DNA from: Bacteroidales bacterium
GTDB lineage: Bacteria; Bacteroidota; Bacteroidia; Bacteroidales; WCHB1-69
Reading direction: 5' to 3'
NCBI GenBank assembly: GCA_017525245.1
Contig: JAFXTE010000077.1
Location: 22,600 to 86,599, forward strand
Length of the DNA stretch: 64,000 nt
This document shows positions 1 to 9,700 of the stretch, piece after piece. The notes under the pieces were generated by a model that was given only the letters and a program-made list of their open reading frames with translations, was not told the origin of the DNA and searched no databases. Made by a program: the position numbers and the translations under genes. Numbering within the stretch: position 1 is the stretch's first letter; each line of letters begins with the position of its first letter.

Positions 1-22
1 TCCTACCGGCAAATCACGGCGG

Positions 23-30
23 CAAAATTA
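23..30 (-). promoter_or_regulatory. Bacteroidota -7 box pointing out of the window
   Basis: On the minus strand the bases read TAATTTTG, fitting the TAnnTTTG -7 consensus, followed by GCC. It lies just past the last gene of the defence operon and would drive a gene beyond position 1, so the operon probably ends at 55. The -33 element was not resolved. Confidence 0.4.
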
Positions 31-54
31 AGAAAAATTTGTAAAAGAAGATTC

Positions 55-621
55 TTATAATTCTTCTGGGAGTTCGTCTTCTTCGTCAGGAATTTTCGTA
101 TCAAAAGCCAAGAAAACCTCTAAAAATGCTGTTTCTTTGTAAAAACAATTAGGATCATCAAGCATCTTATCTTCTATAAAATGGAATCCCCAATTGGCAT
201 ATTCCTCCATCGTCTTCATAAGCATATCAACTGCTTTTCGGGAAGTCATTTCCCCTTTTTCCAAAGCGATGAAATCAATGTCGGTGCGAGCGACAAGGGC
301 GGTGAATAGGTACTCTCGGAGTTTTGGATAAGCCTTCCTTCCCTTAACAGAATCCAAATTACCCCAATATTGGATAGGCTGACCAAAAGTCTTACGTTTT
401 TGGGTATCTTCAATGAGTGGTCTTCTTTGGTCAAAATACAAACCCATAAAGAAAGCGACAATAAATATTTCATAACCACCACCGAATATCTTGCCTCTTT
501 CTTCACGCAATGATGTTGCACCACGACCATACTCACAAAAGATTTTAATGATGTCTTCGTATCTCTTTTCCCATTGTGGGTTACGACTCGCCCACAAATC
601 ATATATTTTTTCTGTTGCCAT
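55..621 (-). CDS. Unknown 188-aa protein, last gene of the phosphorothioation-like operon
   Basis: A 188-aa soluble protein with no signal peptide or membrane segment. It has a mixed helical pattern, a glycine cluster (FGGGYE, about residues 46-51) and a strongly acidic tail. I do not recognise the family. It sits 22 bp after the DndD-like ATPase gene, the place dndE holds in dndBCDE operons, but it is longer than DndE (about 110-130 aa) and I do not see DndE's basic N-terminal motif. A role as a DNA-binding partner or modification accessory is inferred from position only. The downstream -7 box at 23-30 suggests that this gene closes the operon. Confidence 0.6.
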   Translation of the reverse strand: MATEKIYDLWASRNPQWEKRYEDIIKIFCEYGRGATSLREERGKIFGGGYEIFIVAFFMGLYFDQRRPLIEDTQKRKTFGQPIQYWGNLDSVKGRKAYPKLREYLFTALVARTDIDFIALEKGEMTSRKAVDMLMKTMEEYANWGFHFIEDKMLDDPNCFYKETAFLEVFLAFDTKIPDEEDELPEEL

Positions 622-643
622 AATGGATATATTTGTATTATCT

Positions 644-2830
644 TTATAATAGAGAATTCTTTACGATTTCAATTGTTGTTTGGATAGTCTCAATCTTATT
701 TTCGTCAAAAGGTTCAACTTTTTTAATTCGATAAACAGAACAATTTAACTTATTTATAGTTTCCATATCCAATTTTTTTTCTCCTGTCTCATTATCTAAT
801 ATCAGCAGATCTTTGGTAGCAATTACACATTGTTTATCAATTTGATCAATGACATTATAGAAAATATCTCTTTTATAATTGCCAAATGAAGATGTTGGCG
901 CATCAAAAATTAACGGATAGTCCTGTTCGCGTTTTAGCGTGGTGATTTGTGAAATAGCAAATAAAACAGACATATACATAGTTGTCTTCAACGCGCCATT
1001 CGGGTTTTCAATTCGAGTGTTATTGTCGCTATATAATTCGATTCGTGCAGAATTATTGATTGTTTTTCTGATGCGGATTATGCCATAAAAATCGTTCTTG
1101 TTCAATTTTTTTAGATACTTGTTTGATTCTGCCTCAAGCATTTGGAGGAAATTATTGATGTTTTGTTCTTTCGCATTAGCAAATGCTTTGGTTATTCTTT
1201 CAAATGCAGTATGAACTCGCTGATAAACCTGCGTCATTGAGCTCCCTGGTGTAAGTTGAGACAATTTTTCTTGTATCTCTGCCTTCAAACTCTCCTTGAA
1301 TTTTAAAGTGGTTTCTAATTCAGAAACACGACTTTCATAGCGACTTTTTGTGTCGAAGAAACCTCTTAAATCCAATATATTCTTATCTAGTAATTCTGCA
1401 GTCGAACCTGATTGCACCAGTAAATCACTTTGCTCTTGTTCCAATTCTTTTAACTGTTTCTCAACTTCTGCTAATTCTTCTTTCCTTGTGTTTACAAACT
1501 CCAAACAATCCGTAATCGTCGTTGCAATTTTTGAAATTTCTTGCTCATTATCTCCACTTAATCTGATCTGGCGAGAATGTAATTCATTGATGAAAGAATT
1601 GACAAATAGGGGTTTTTCATCGTCTTCTTTCGTATTAGAATTGATATTAGCTTCTTCTGCTATATGAGCAAGATATTCATTAAGTTTATTACACATGAAT
1701 TTGTAAGCGTCTGAATCTTTAGGGGCAGGACGACCACAAACCTTACATATTTCATCATCAATCATTTCTTTCATTGTTGCCTCATCGGGCAAATTCCACG
1801 GCAATGGGACAGCATCATTAGCTAGTTTCTGAATTCTCGAAATAGCCTCCCGTTCACCAGCTTTTTTTGCACGGCGTTCTGTTTCTTGCTTGTCAAGTCT
1901 TCTTTTTTCTTTGCTTAAAGCAGATACTTTTGCAGAAAACTCTTTTATGATAGGAGGAAAAGAACGCAAAATCCAATATTCATCCAACAAATTAGTATTA
2001 TACTCGCAAGATGACAAAGCAAGTAATCTTACACGCTTGTCTTTAAGACCTTTTATGCGTTCTTTTATTGCTTGATAGCGTTCTGTTGTTTCTTGATTCT
2101 TTTCTAGATTTTCCAACTCTGAGGAAAACTTATTGATGGAAATCTTCTTTTGATTAAGTTCTGTTTTAATGCTCTGAATATCGTTTACAACATCAGTTAA
2201 TTGGGCGTTCAGTTCTTTTGCTTGTTTTGATACTTTTCTGTCGTTTTGCAATTCGCGACTGGTTGCACGTGCAGAACTTTGTTCAAAACTTGATGTCAAA
2301 TCAACCAATTTATCAAAATCTCGAATTCCCGAAAAAGTATCGACCAGGGTTTTCAATGCAGTGTCATTGTCAAACACATTAAGTTCATTTTCACCTTTAA
2401 ACAAACAGTATTTTCGTATTACAGGCTCAAAGCACATATTTAATAGTATATCACCAGCAACTCTACGGCGTTCAGAACCGTCTACAACATACCCGATAAA
2501 TTTGTAATCCTTTGTGCGTATGTTGTCAGTGGTTGTTTTTTCAAAGGTGAAACATTTCTCTATCTCTTTTTCGCCATCATGTTCAAAGCTTATATTTACA
2601 GCAACCTCATCACTCTCTCCTATTCTCAATTCTGATTTTCGCTTTTCAGAAATGTGTGATTCTTTTCTGTTCTCACCTGTTGTGTCGAAAAGCCATTCCA
2701 ATGCTTCAAATAAGGTGGTTTTCCCATCGCCATTATCTCCGATTACTAATGTCAGACTTTTTGATAAAGAAAGGTGATTGTCACCATAATAACTGCGAAA
2801 GTTCTTGATTTGTATTTTTTTTATAATCAT
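644..2830 (-). CDS. DndD/Rad50-like SMC-family ATPase with zinc-hook motif
   Basis: A 728-aa SMC/Rad50-type ATPase. Walker A is GDNGDGKTT (residues 31-39), after the typical N-terminal start IKNFRSYYG. Long coiled coils flank a central CKVC motif near residue 361, a Rad50-like zinc hook. A Walker B/D-loop stretch (LIFDAPTSSFG) lies near residue 641. This is the layout of DndD, the ATPase of DNA phosphorothioation, and it lies in one operon with a DndC-like gene. Its start overlaps the stop of the 77-aa gene by four bases (ATGA), so the two are translationally coupled. A generic RecF/RecN-like ATPase of another defence type is the alternative; the DndC-like partner favours DndD. Confidence 0.75.
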   Translation of the reverse strand: MIIKKIQIKNFRSYYGDNHLSLSKSLTLVIGDNGDGKTTLFEALEWLFDTTGENRKESHISEKRKSELRIGESDEVAVNISFEHDGEKEIEKCFTFEKTTTDNIRTKDYKFIGYVVDGSERRRVAGDILLNMCFEPVIRKYCLFKGENELNVFDNDTALKTLVDTFSGIRDFDKLVDLTSSFEQSSARATSRELQNDRKVSKQAKELNAQLTDVVNDIQSIKTELNQKKISINKFSSELENLEKNQETTERYQAIKERIKGLKDKRVRLLALSSCEYNTNLLDEYWILRSFPPIIKEFSAKVSALSKEKRRLDKQETERRAKKAGEREAISRIQKLANDAVPLPWNLPDEATMKEMIDDEICKVCGRPAPKDSDAYKFMCNKLNEYLAHIAEEANINSNTKEDDEKPLFVNSFINELHSRQIRLSGDNEQEISKIATTITDCLEFVNTRKEELAEVEKQLKELEQEQSDLLVQSGSTAELLDKNILDLRGFFDTKSRYESRVSELETTLKFKESLKAEIQEKLSQLTPGSSMTQVYQRVHTAFERITKAFANAKEQNINNFLQMLEAESNKYLKKLNKNDFYGIIRIRKTINNSARIELYSDNNTRIENPNGALKTTMYMSVLFAISQITTLKREQDYPLIFDAPTSSFGNYKRDIFYNVIDQIDKQCVIATKDLLILDNETGEKKLDMETINKLNCSVYRIKKVEPFDENKIETIQTTIEIVKNSLL

Positions 2831-3060
2831 ATATTCGATTTTAAAAAGTTACTAACTTCATTGTAAATTTCTCTTTCTGTGGCATTTTGTTCATTTCGGT
2901 AAATGATTTGAGCAATGGCTTGAATTACAGGAATGTCAGAATCCAACGCATCTGATATTAAACTGTAATCATCGGGATTGTAGCCATAGAAATTAACAAG
3001 CTGCCCATCAGCAATCACAGCTTGCAAAATTTTATCGCAATTTGTTTGATACTTACTCAT
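2827..3060 (-). CDS. Small 77-aa hypothetical protein of the defence operon
   Basis: A 77-aa, mostly helical, mildly acidic protein without a recognised family. It lies 6 bp after the nuclease-helicase gene and overlaps the DndD-like gene by four bases, so it is clearly co-translated. It could be a structural subunit that links the helicase or the SMC-like ATPase to another component. No catalytic motif is visible. That it is a real gene rests on the tight spacing and the open frame between two large genes. Confidence 0.6.
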   Translation of the reverse strand: MSKYQTNCDKILQAVIADGQLVNFYGYNPDDYSLISDALDSDIPVIQAIAQIIYRNEQNATEREIYNEVSNFLKSNI

Positions 3061-3066
3061 AGTGCA

Positions 3067-5334
3067 CTAATTAAATATGGATAAATTATAATGATTCAAT
3101 ACATCTTGTAATTCAGTAATGGTGTTGTTCAGATTCTCCGACAGTAATGCAAAATCTCGAACTCTTTTCAACTCGCTTTCTACAAGCCCTTTTTCTAATG
3201 TATAACATTCACCTTCAAACACATTATCCGGAACAACAATGAGATCGTGTATAACAGCGAAACGTTTGTCTTTGTGCGTGCGCAGAACACGGCCACGACG
3301 TTGGATGAATTGACGCGGGTTTCCTGTACTCGCACAGAAAATAGCCAATTCGCTTCTTGGCACATCGATACCCTCGTCCAAACATTTCATCGAGGTAAGC
3401 ACATCGATGCTACCATCAGCAAACTCTTTGAGCATGGCATCCCGGTCGGTGGATTCAGAGGTGAACTGGCGGACGACGATATGAGAATCCAAGTCGCGGA
3501 CAATGCGGGTGAAATCGTCAATAAGATGCTCGGTTTCGGGATCCGTTGCAATGGTGTCTAACTGGTCGAAAATGTCCGCCTCGTAGTTGTCGGGCATATT
3601 GCCCTCCGGTACATAGACTAACGTATATTTCAGACTGCCCCTTTCTAACATTCGCTGTTGGAGAATCTGCTGGAAAACAGTCAACTTGTTGACCGCTTTA
3701 TGAATGATGCGTTTGCGTCTCAACAAGAGCATTTTCAGCATCTCCTGACTCTTTTCGTCTTGATAACCCATCATTTTTGCGATCTTCCCAGAAAGTTCAA
3801 CGTAGTCATCCATTTCGTTCTCGGTCAGACGGACAATGTGAGGATAGTAGTAATAACGGCACAATGCACCTTTCCGGATCGCTTCGTCCATTGTGTACTC
3901 GAACGTATAGTGGTCATCACAACCGAAAAAATCCATCAGCTTCCGGTTACCTATTTCGTCATATTGGCGTTCTGGTGTGGCGGAAAGACCAATTCGCCGC
4001 AAATACTTTATCTCTGGCAAGCGCTTGACCGTCAATCCACCACCCATGTTGTGGGCTTCGTCCGCAATAAGCAGCAATTTGCTTTTCGGAAATTGGTTCA
4101 ACTCCATGAATACTTCGGAACGCACAAAAGAAGCATACGTGGATATGATGATGTAAGACAATTTGTTGCTGCTGTTACTCAATTCGAGCAATCTCAGATT
4201 GGCAATAGCGGATTTCCATCTGTTATATTTGGAACAGACTTTAATTATATTGCTGAAATTAAATTTTTTACACTCGACTTCCCACTGCTCTACAAGCGTG
4301 ATAGTTGGAACAAGAATAATGGCCTTGTAAAAATCAAACTTCTTGTATATCTCCAACAAACAGTTCAAAGCCGTAATAGTTTTACCAGTTCCTGTTGCCA
4401 TAGCGAACAATCCCTTTTGTCCGTTGTTCTTCCAATTCTCGAACGCTTGCTTCTGATAATCTCTCGGACCGGATTTATATGGGAAACAAGGTTCGTGATT
4501 TTGGAGAATTCCGCTTCCTATTTTTGCTTTTATTTTCTCAATTTCTCTCTCAACCTTGATTTTGGCTATTCCCAATGCTTTAATCACAGTCTGGGGCAAA
4601 CTTTTGACAGAAATGTCTTGTTGAATGAATTTATACTCATCTTCCAAAAGTTCTCTAAGTTCTTTATTCTTGAAAGCTCCTTCTATGCGTGTTCTAACCT
4701 TATCGGTAGGAATAAACACAACGCTTTCATCTTTACCCGTGAAAACGAGTTCGAAATCATCCATTAGCGAATTAATCGTAGCCGTAGAAGTGTCTCCGTC
4801 CCAATCACATGAAACGGTTAAACTTTCGAGATTGTCAATCAACGCCGATCGGGAAAAATTACATGATCCATCAAAGCCCACTTTGTTCAAGCCGTCGCTA
4901 AAAACACCTGTTTTCGTATGGGAAATTCCAACGCCCTCTTTGGGAGCAACAATCCTTATCTCCAAACGATTGTTGCGGATTAACCATGCTAAGCAGTCAA
5001 AAAAGTGGGTATCTCGTTCCGACAATGTATTCTTTAATTGTTCAATATTTGTAATATCAAAATATGGTATTGGAACATCCAATTCTCCGTTGGCAATCGC
5101 CTTCTTGTCTTCTTCAGTCAGAATGTCATTCACAATCAATCTCATACGACCTCCATTGTACAAGAACGAAGCAAAACCGTATGATAACACATTGATGGCT
5201 GATGAGGAAAAGAAACCGAGCATCAAATCGAATTGGGTTGAATTGCACAAACAATCAGAGAAGAAACCGACAGGTTCCCACTCGGTACGCGACTTGTATC
5301 GCCGATGAACTGGAAAATTTACTTCTTTAAGCAT
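3067..5334 (-). CDS. PLD-family nuclease fused to SF2 DEAH helicase
   Basis: A 755-aa two-domain protein. The N-terminal part (to about residue 200) is phospholipase-D-like: His139-x-Lys141 followed by Asp147, then GSCNFS at 156-161, as in HKD nucleases of restriction systems. The spacing is HxKx5D rather than the usual HxKx4D. The rest is an SF2 helicase: Walker A ATGTGKT (313-319), DEAH (425-428), SAT (451-453) and the motif VI core QRRGR near residue 660. Such fusions work as nuclease-translocases; in phosphorothioation clusters helicase-nucleases serve as restriction enzymes (established for the class, inferred here). It is the likely effector of the operon and lies between the 127-aa and 77-aa genes. 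Confidence 0.8.
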   Translation of the reverse strand: MLKEVNFPVHRRYKSRTEWEPVGFFSDCLCNSTQFDLMLGFFSSSAINVLSYGFASFLYNGGRMRLIVNDILTEEDKKAIANGELDVPIPYFDITNIEQLKNTLSERDTHFFDCLAWLIRNNRLEIRIVAPKEGVGISHTKTGVFSDGLNKVGFDGSCNFSRSALIDNLESLTVSCDWDGDTSTATINSLMDDFELVFTGKDESVVFIPTDKVRTRIEGAFKNKELRELLEDEYKFIQQDISVKSLPQTVIKALGIAKIKVEREIEKIKAKIGSGILQNHEPCFPYKSGPRDYQKQAFENWKNNGQKGLFAMATGTGKTITALNCLLEIYKKFDFYKAIILVPTITLVEQWEVECKKFNFSNIIKVCSKYNRWKSAIANLRLLELSNSSNKLSYIIISTYASFVRSEVFMELNQFPKSKLLLIADEAHNMGGGLTVKRLPEIKYLRRIGLSATPERQYDEIGNRKLMDFFGCDDHYTFEYTMDEAIRKGALCRYYYYPHIVRLTENEMDDYVELSGKIAKMMGYQDEKSQEMLKMLLLRRKRIIHKAVNKLTVFQQILQQRMLERGSLKYTLVYVPEGNMPDNYEADIFDQLDTIATDPETEHLIDDFTRIVRDLDSHIVVRQFTSESTDRDAMLKEFADGSIDVLTSMKCLDEGIDVPRSELAIFCASTGNPRQFIQRRGRVLRTHKDKRFAVIHDLIVVPDNVFEGECYTLEKGLVESELKRVRDFALLSENLNNTITELQDVLNHYNLSIFN

Positions 5335-5335
5335 A

Positions 5336-5689
5336 TTAATTCTCTTTTTCTTTTAAAAACAATTCAATACCTTTAGCCACAAAAACATCCACTTCCTCAT
5401 CAGTCATTTCATCATAACAAAAGGACTCATCTTCTGAACAATCACCTATTACATCCTCTGGATATAGATGTCCTTTGGGCCACATAAACTCTTCTCCAAC
5501 GGATTCTGCTATTTTGCTAATCGAAGGAGTTCCATCTTCTTCGAAAAACTCTGCTCTTTGACAACAAACATCCTCTTCAGACATTTCTTCAACGTATTCA
5601 GTCCAGGAGTTGTATAATTCAATCGCCCGATTATACACTGTATTGGAAATAAGTCCCCCAACTTTTAAAAACAACTCGGATTTATTCAT
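5336..5689 (-). CDS. Small acidic hypothetical protein of the defence operon
   Basis: A 117-aa strongly acidic protein, unrecognised, with several cysteines (CC and C..D.SFC) and a Glu/Asp-rich C-terminal half. I chose the ATG at 5689, 8 bp after the stop of the DndC-like gene; an in-frame extension to 5719 would overlap that gene by 22 bp, and an ATG at 5695 is also possible. It ends one base before the helicase start. Its acidity and position between the modification and nuclease genes would fit a regulator or inhibitor of the nuclease, but this is only inference. Confidence 0.6.
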   Translation of the reverse strand: MNKSELFLKVGGLISNTVYNRAIELYNSWTEYVEEMSEEDVCCQRAEFFEEDGTPSISKIAESVGEEFMWPKGHLYPEDVIGDCSEDESFCYDEMTDEEVDVFVAKGIELFLKEKEN

Positions 5690-5697
5690 AAGCATCT

Positions 5698-6798
5698 CTA
5701 TATAAAACAATTTGTACACATAATATCATCACCAAGTATATCAACGAGTGTGGCCCCTTTACTCTGTTTGCGATTCTCCTCCTGGCGCTTAATCACATCA
5801 AGTTTGATTTGACGCACTCTCTCGGGTCTACACAATTCTTTCAAGCTCTCATTTTGATTCCAGGTATAGCCATCTTTCTCGAATTCCATCGCTTTCTGAT
5901 ATAGATCCGGATGTTGTTCATACAGCCAGACCCATTCGATCTTCTGTTGAAAAAAACAGAAGTAGCACCCTGAGCGACTGCGACAGTATGTGCCCGTTTT
6001 ACCGTCAACCTCAAAAGGAATCTCTTCATAATAGGCAGGAACACCGACTCCACTCTCCCTTAACAATCTGAAAATGTCATCTTTCACTAAGACATCTGTA
6101 TTGTCCAGCAATGGGAAATTATTCAATTGTCCTATAGGGTAGTCTGTCGTTTTCAAAAACTCAAACACGACGTGGTTGAACAATTTGACATCGTAATCAA
6201 GCAAAGCATTCATTTTCTTTGAGTAATAGAAATGCTTAGATAGAGGCTGTCTAACAGTCGTCATAATATCTTCTTTGAGAATAGTGTTTGGACAAAGACT
6301 ATCATAAATGGCAATTAGCTGTTCTAAATTATCGTTGTGAAGAATTTTGTTGACGACATCAATGCTCCAAATATTCTTACGAAAAGGAAATACTGCTTGA
6401 ATGTTCGGTTTCGAAGATATATACCCGTCCCTGTCCTCATCTCCTCGTATACCCACATACGAAACTGCCAAATCTTCTCCGACATATTTTTCAAATTCTG
6501 CCAATTTCATCTTCTGGGTACACCATCGAGCTTGGGGAGATGGAAGGAAACCACCATTTGCCTTGAGGAAATGATGAAATGGTGTTGGTTCAGGGCTGTC
6601 TTCGGCAGCTCTTAACTTGTTGATTTTTCCCAGATATGCTTCTAAACGATCTATCAACATTTCCGTTTCGGCAAGTTCACATCCCGTGTCCGAATTGTAG
6701 AATTCTATAGGCAAAGACGGATACCGCTGTTTCATGTAGATAGCTAATGCGGCACTGTCTTTGCCTCCTGATATGCCCAATATGTGCCTGATTTTCAT
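5698..6798 (-). CDS. DndC-like PAPS-reductase-fold sulfurtransferase
   Basis: A 366-aa adenine nucleotide alpha hydrolase of the PAPS reductase/DndC type. The P-loop SGGKDS is at 10-15, the DTG motif at 37-39, RWC at 91-93 and GIRGDEDRDGY at 117-126. A cysteine cluster follows at 272, 278 and 281 with Cys323, plausible Fe-S ligands as in DndC. The chain ends in a CTNC motif (361-364), which is unusual. DndC activates DNA for sulfur incorporation in phosphorothioation (family knowledge). The start codon overlaps the end of the 1078-aa ATPase gene by four bases. The operon context with a DndD-like ATPase argues against assimilatory CysH, as no other sulfate-assimilation gene is present. Confidence 0.8.
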   Translation of the reverse strand: MKIRHILGISGGKDSAALAIYMKQRYPSLPIEFYNSDTGCELAETEMLIDRLEAYLGKINKLRAAEDSPEPTPFHHFLKANGGFLPSPQARWCTQKMKLAEFEKYVGEDLAVSYVGIRGDEDRDGYISSKPNIQAVFPFRKNIWSIDVVNKILHNDNLEQLIAIYDSLCPNTILKEDIMTTVRQPLSKHFYYSKKMNALLDYDVKLFNHVVFEFLKTTDYPIGQLNNFPLLDNTDVLVKDDIFRLLRESGVGVPAYYEEIPFEVDGKTGTYCRSRSGCYFCFFQQKIEWVWLYEQHPDLYQKAMEFEKDGYTWNQNESLKELCRPERVRQIKLDVIKRQEENRKQSKGATLVDILGDDIMCTNCFI

Positions 6799-9700
6799 TG
6801 TTTGATCTTTTTGTTGAGGATAGACAGTAAAGTGCAGACATCCAAATTGTTGTCTCCTGAGAGGAGTTGATTAATGCGCTCTTCTAATTTGGTTGACTTA
6901 TCCTTATCACTCTTAGGGAGGATGTATGTCTGCGTATGAAATGTTTCTCCCTTGCTAGAAACCATGTCAAATGAATATGCCTCAAAGCCTGTCAAATCAT
7001 CTGTCTTTTTGGATATATCAGCATACTTTTCACATTCACGAAACATATAAACGAGATCATTCGAGAGTTTCTCTTCCTCCTCATCTTTAAGAGATTCCAA
7101 TTTATGGTCTAACACCACGTAACAAATGGATTGGAACCATAAAGTCCGATTATCATATTCTGTCATAACATGGTGGTAGAACTCTTTTAATTTGTCTGTC
7201 AAAAGGTATGTTTTAACCGATGACAATCTTTCTTGAACTTCTTGGACATACTTTTCGTAATCTCCATTTTGAAGTCCAAACTCATCGACGACCCGTTCTT
7301 CAATTCTGTCTATCAGTTGGCTATAGCAAGAACGGAGTTCTCTAATTGACCTGTGAATTAGAGCCCCATAACTTTCCAAAGACTTACTATCAGAAAGATT
7401 TCTCTTATCAAATCCTAAAGCTTCCGGCAAATCTTCAAAAAATGCCTTTTCCGGATCTTTGGCCGTCGCGAGAACGTTTCGGAAACGCTCGGTGGTCTGG
7501 TGGTCGAATTTTCGTGTATGTTTAGCATATTCATTTAGTCGCTTGTAAAAAAAGAGAAACGGCTTGATTGTTTCGATAAAATTATCCGTAGTTATTGATA
7601 ATTCCTCTCCCAAATTCACATACTTCCGATACTGGTTAAAGAAGTCAAGACTGACACCATCTAACGCAAATGCCTTAACTGTATAGTTTGAGGGCTGTCT
7701 TTGTAAGAGTTCAAAGAATGCCATATCAACAACAGGAATATAGGATCCCGTTGAGACATCATGCAGAGCATAATCTTGACGTTTAATAAACAAATATGTC
7801 GGCATCCAAAAGTCAATAAAACCTTGTTTCAGTTTGTATGGTTTTTGTGAAAGAAGTTTAATTAGTTCAGAAATTCGTCTTGGTTTATTAATCGTGCTTT
7901 TCAAGAAAGTCTCGCAGGCGTTCCACAGCGGCATAATTCCATCGTTTTTTGGAGAATCGTGAAGGAAACCTTCTTTGTGCAGCCCAGTATTTTTCAACAA
8001 AGAGCAATAGATGGTCTTCTCTGGAGGAAACTTGTTCTCTTCAAATCCCAAGTCCGATTCCGAATGATGTTCCACTAATGCCGTGAGATAGTTCTTTTTA
8101 GCCAAAGATATGGTACTGCTCAGTTTTTGTCTGTTGAATAGTTCGTTGATGAGGACAGGTGTCTTAGAATAGATAGTGTCACAGACAAAGGACAACAACT
8201 TGTTGAAATCCATAAAGTTTGACACCTTGTATGTTTCACCCTGGAAAATCCAATCCACTTGACCTTTGTATGCGAACAGACAGTCACTGATTGCTTTGTT
8301 CAACAAGGTTTCCTCATATTCAACCAACTTTTCAATTTCATTATACGCAACACGATCCCCGTTTTTGTCTATCAAAACTTTCTCGAGAATGTATTTGTAT
8401 TTCTGAATGTTGTACAAATGATCAACCAAATTCTCTGTGTTTTTGAAATACACATAGATAATAGCTTCTCCATCATTTTCACGACTAAAATCCTTGACTC
8501 TTTCCAAAAAATCAGGAGATTGATTGAAAATCAGTTCTATAAAGCCATCGGTATCACCTGTGGGCGACAGTAATATTGGTTCTTCCCTTATTTCATATTC
8601 AAAAAAGCGAGGTGTCCCTTTTTGATAATAATGTGCTTTAACGGGAGCTATGCGTTTGTTTATGAAACTTCTTAAATCATCAATGAAATCCGCAGGACGT
8701 GACACAATTGATCCTGCTCTGAGTACTTCCGCTTCTAAATCGACATCTGTGCCATCAAACAGAAGCAATCGACTTTTATATTCAGCATATCTGATGATTT
8801 TTGCATTACGAAGACGTTGAATGATGTATGTCGCGTTCTCCACATCCATAGCATTGGTAGCATAGTCGCACATCTGTGATTCAGAAAGACGGAAACTTGC
8901 CTTTCCGAATAAATTCAACAATCCAATAGCTTTCAATATCTTGACCGCATTCGACATATCAATAGCGTTATCCCATGGCAAACCTTCCGCACGCTCGACA
9001 GCCACTTGCATAGAGCTCCAACTCATAGAATCAGTATTTGCATCTTTCAGATATGAGTAGAAGTTGTAAACAATATAATCATAGACATTTGCAAGATTAT
9101 ACGAACATCTTTCACTTGGTTCAAAATCCTGAATAGAATTGGAACCTCGGGTTGACAAGAAAGAGAAAAGGGATCGTTCGTTTTGACCATAACGATGGAT
9201 GGCGGAAGTGATAGTGTAAGCAGAAAAAGCATCCAAGGGATATAGTTGCAATGCAGTCTCCTCGGAAAAAGTATTTGCTAAAAGTCCAGTTTCCTGAGAA
9301 AGTCGATACAGACGTTGTGCATTTGCTGTTTCTGAGTTATTATGGTCGTGCAAAAGTTGTTTAGAAGCCAAAAACAACAGTTGCTCTACAGGTTCCACAA
9401 ATGCTATTTCCATAAAACGTCCCTTGACTTTCTGCCACTCGTTTTTTTGCGCTTCAGTCAAATCCTTTGAGTATGCGCCAAAATTTTGATGCAGTGTGGT
9501 AAGAAGTAAGATGTTTCTGGAAGGATGATTAACAAATTCCGCCAACTTTTGCATGAAGTACAATTCTCGCTCAGGATTGTTCTTCGCAGCGTGTTCCAAA
9601 ATTTTACCAAATTCATCCACAACTATTACCAAAAATTTATTCTCTGATTCTACTTTTCTGTAATAGGCTTTCAATTCATCAAGAACACTTTGTGAAGTCC

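Noticed and set aside
3658-4767. 369-aa open frame on plus, opposite the nuclease-helicase
   Set aside because: It mirrors the helicase coding strand, has no domain pattern, and no promoter; the minus-strand gene has clear motifs.
5698-6798. Assimilatory PAPS reductase CysH
   Set aside because: No cysD/N/I genes near; the operon holds DndD-like and defence genes; length and cysteine cluster fit DndC better.
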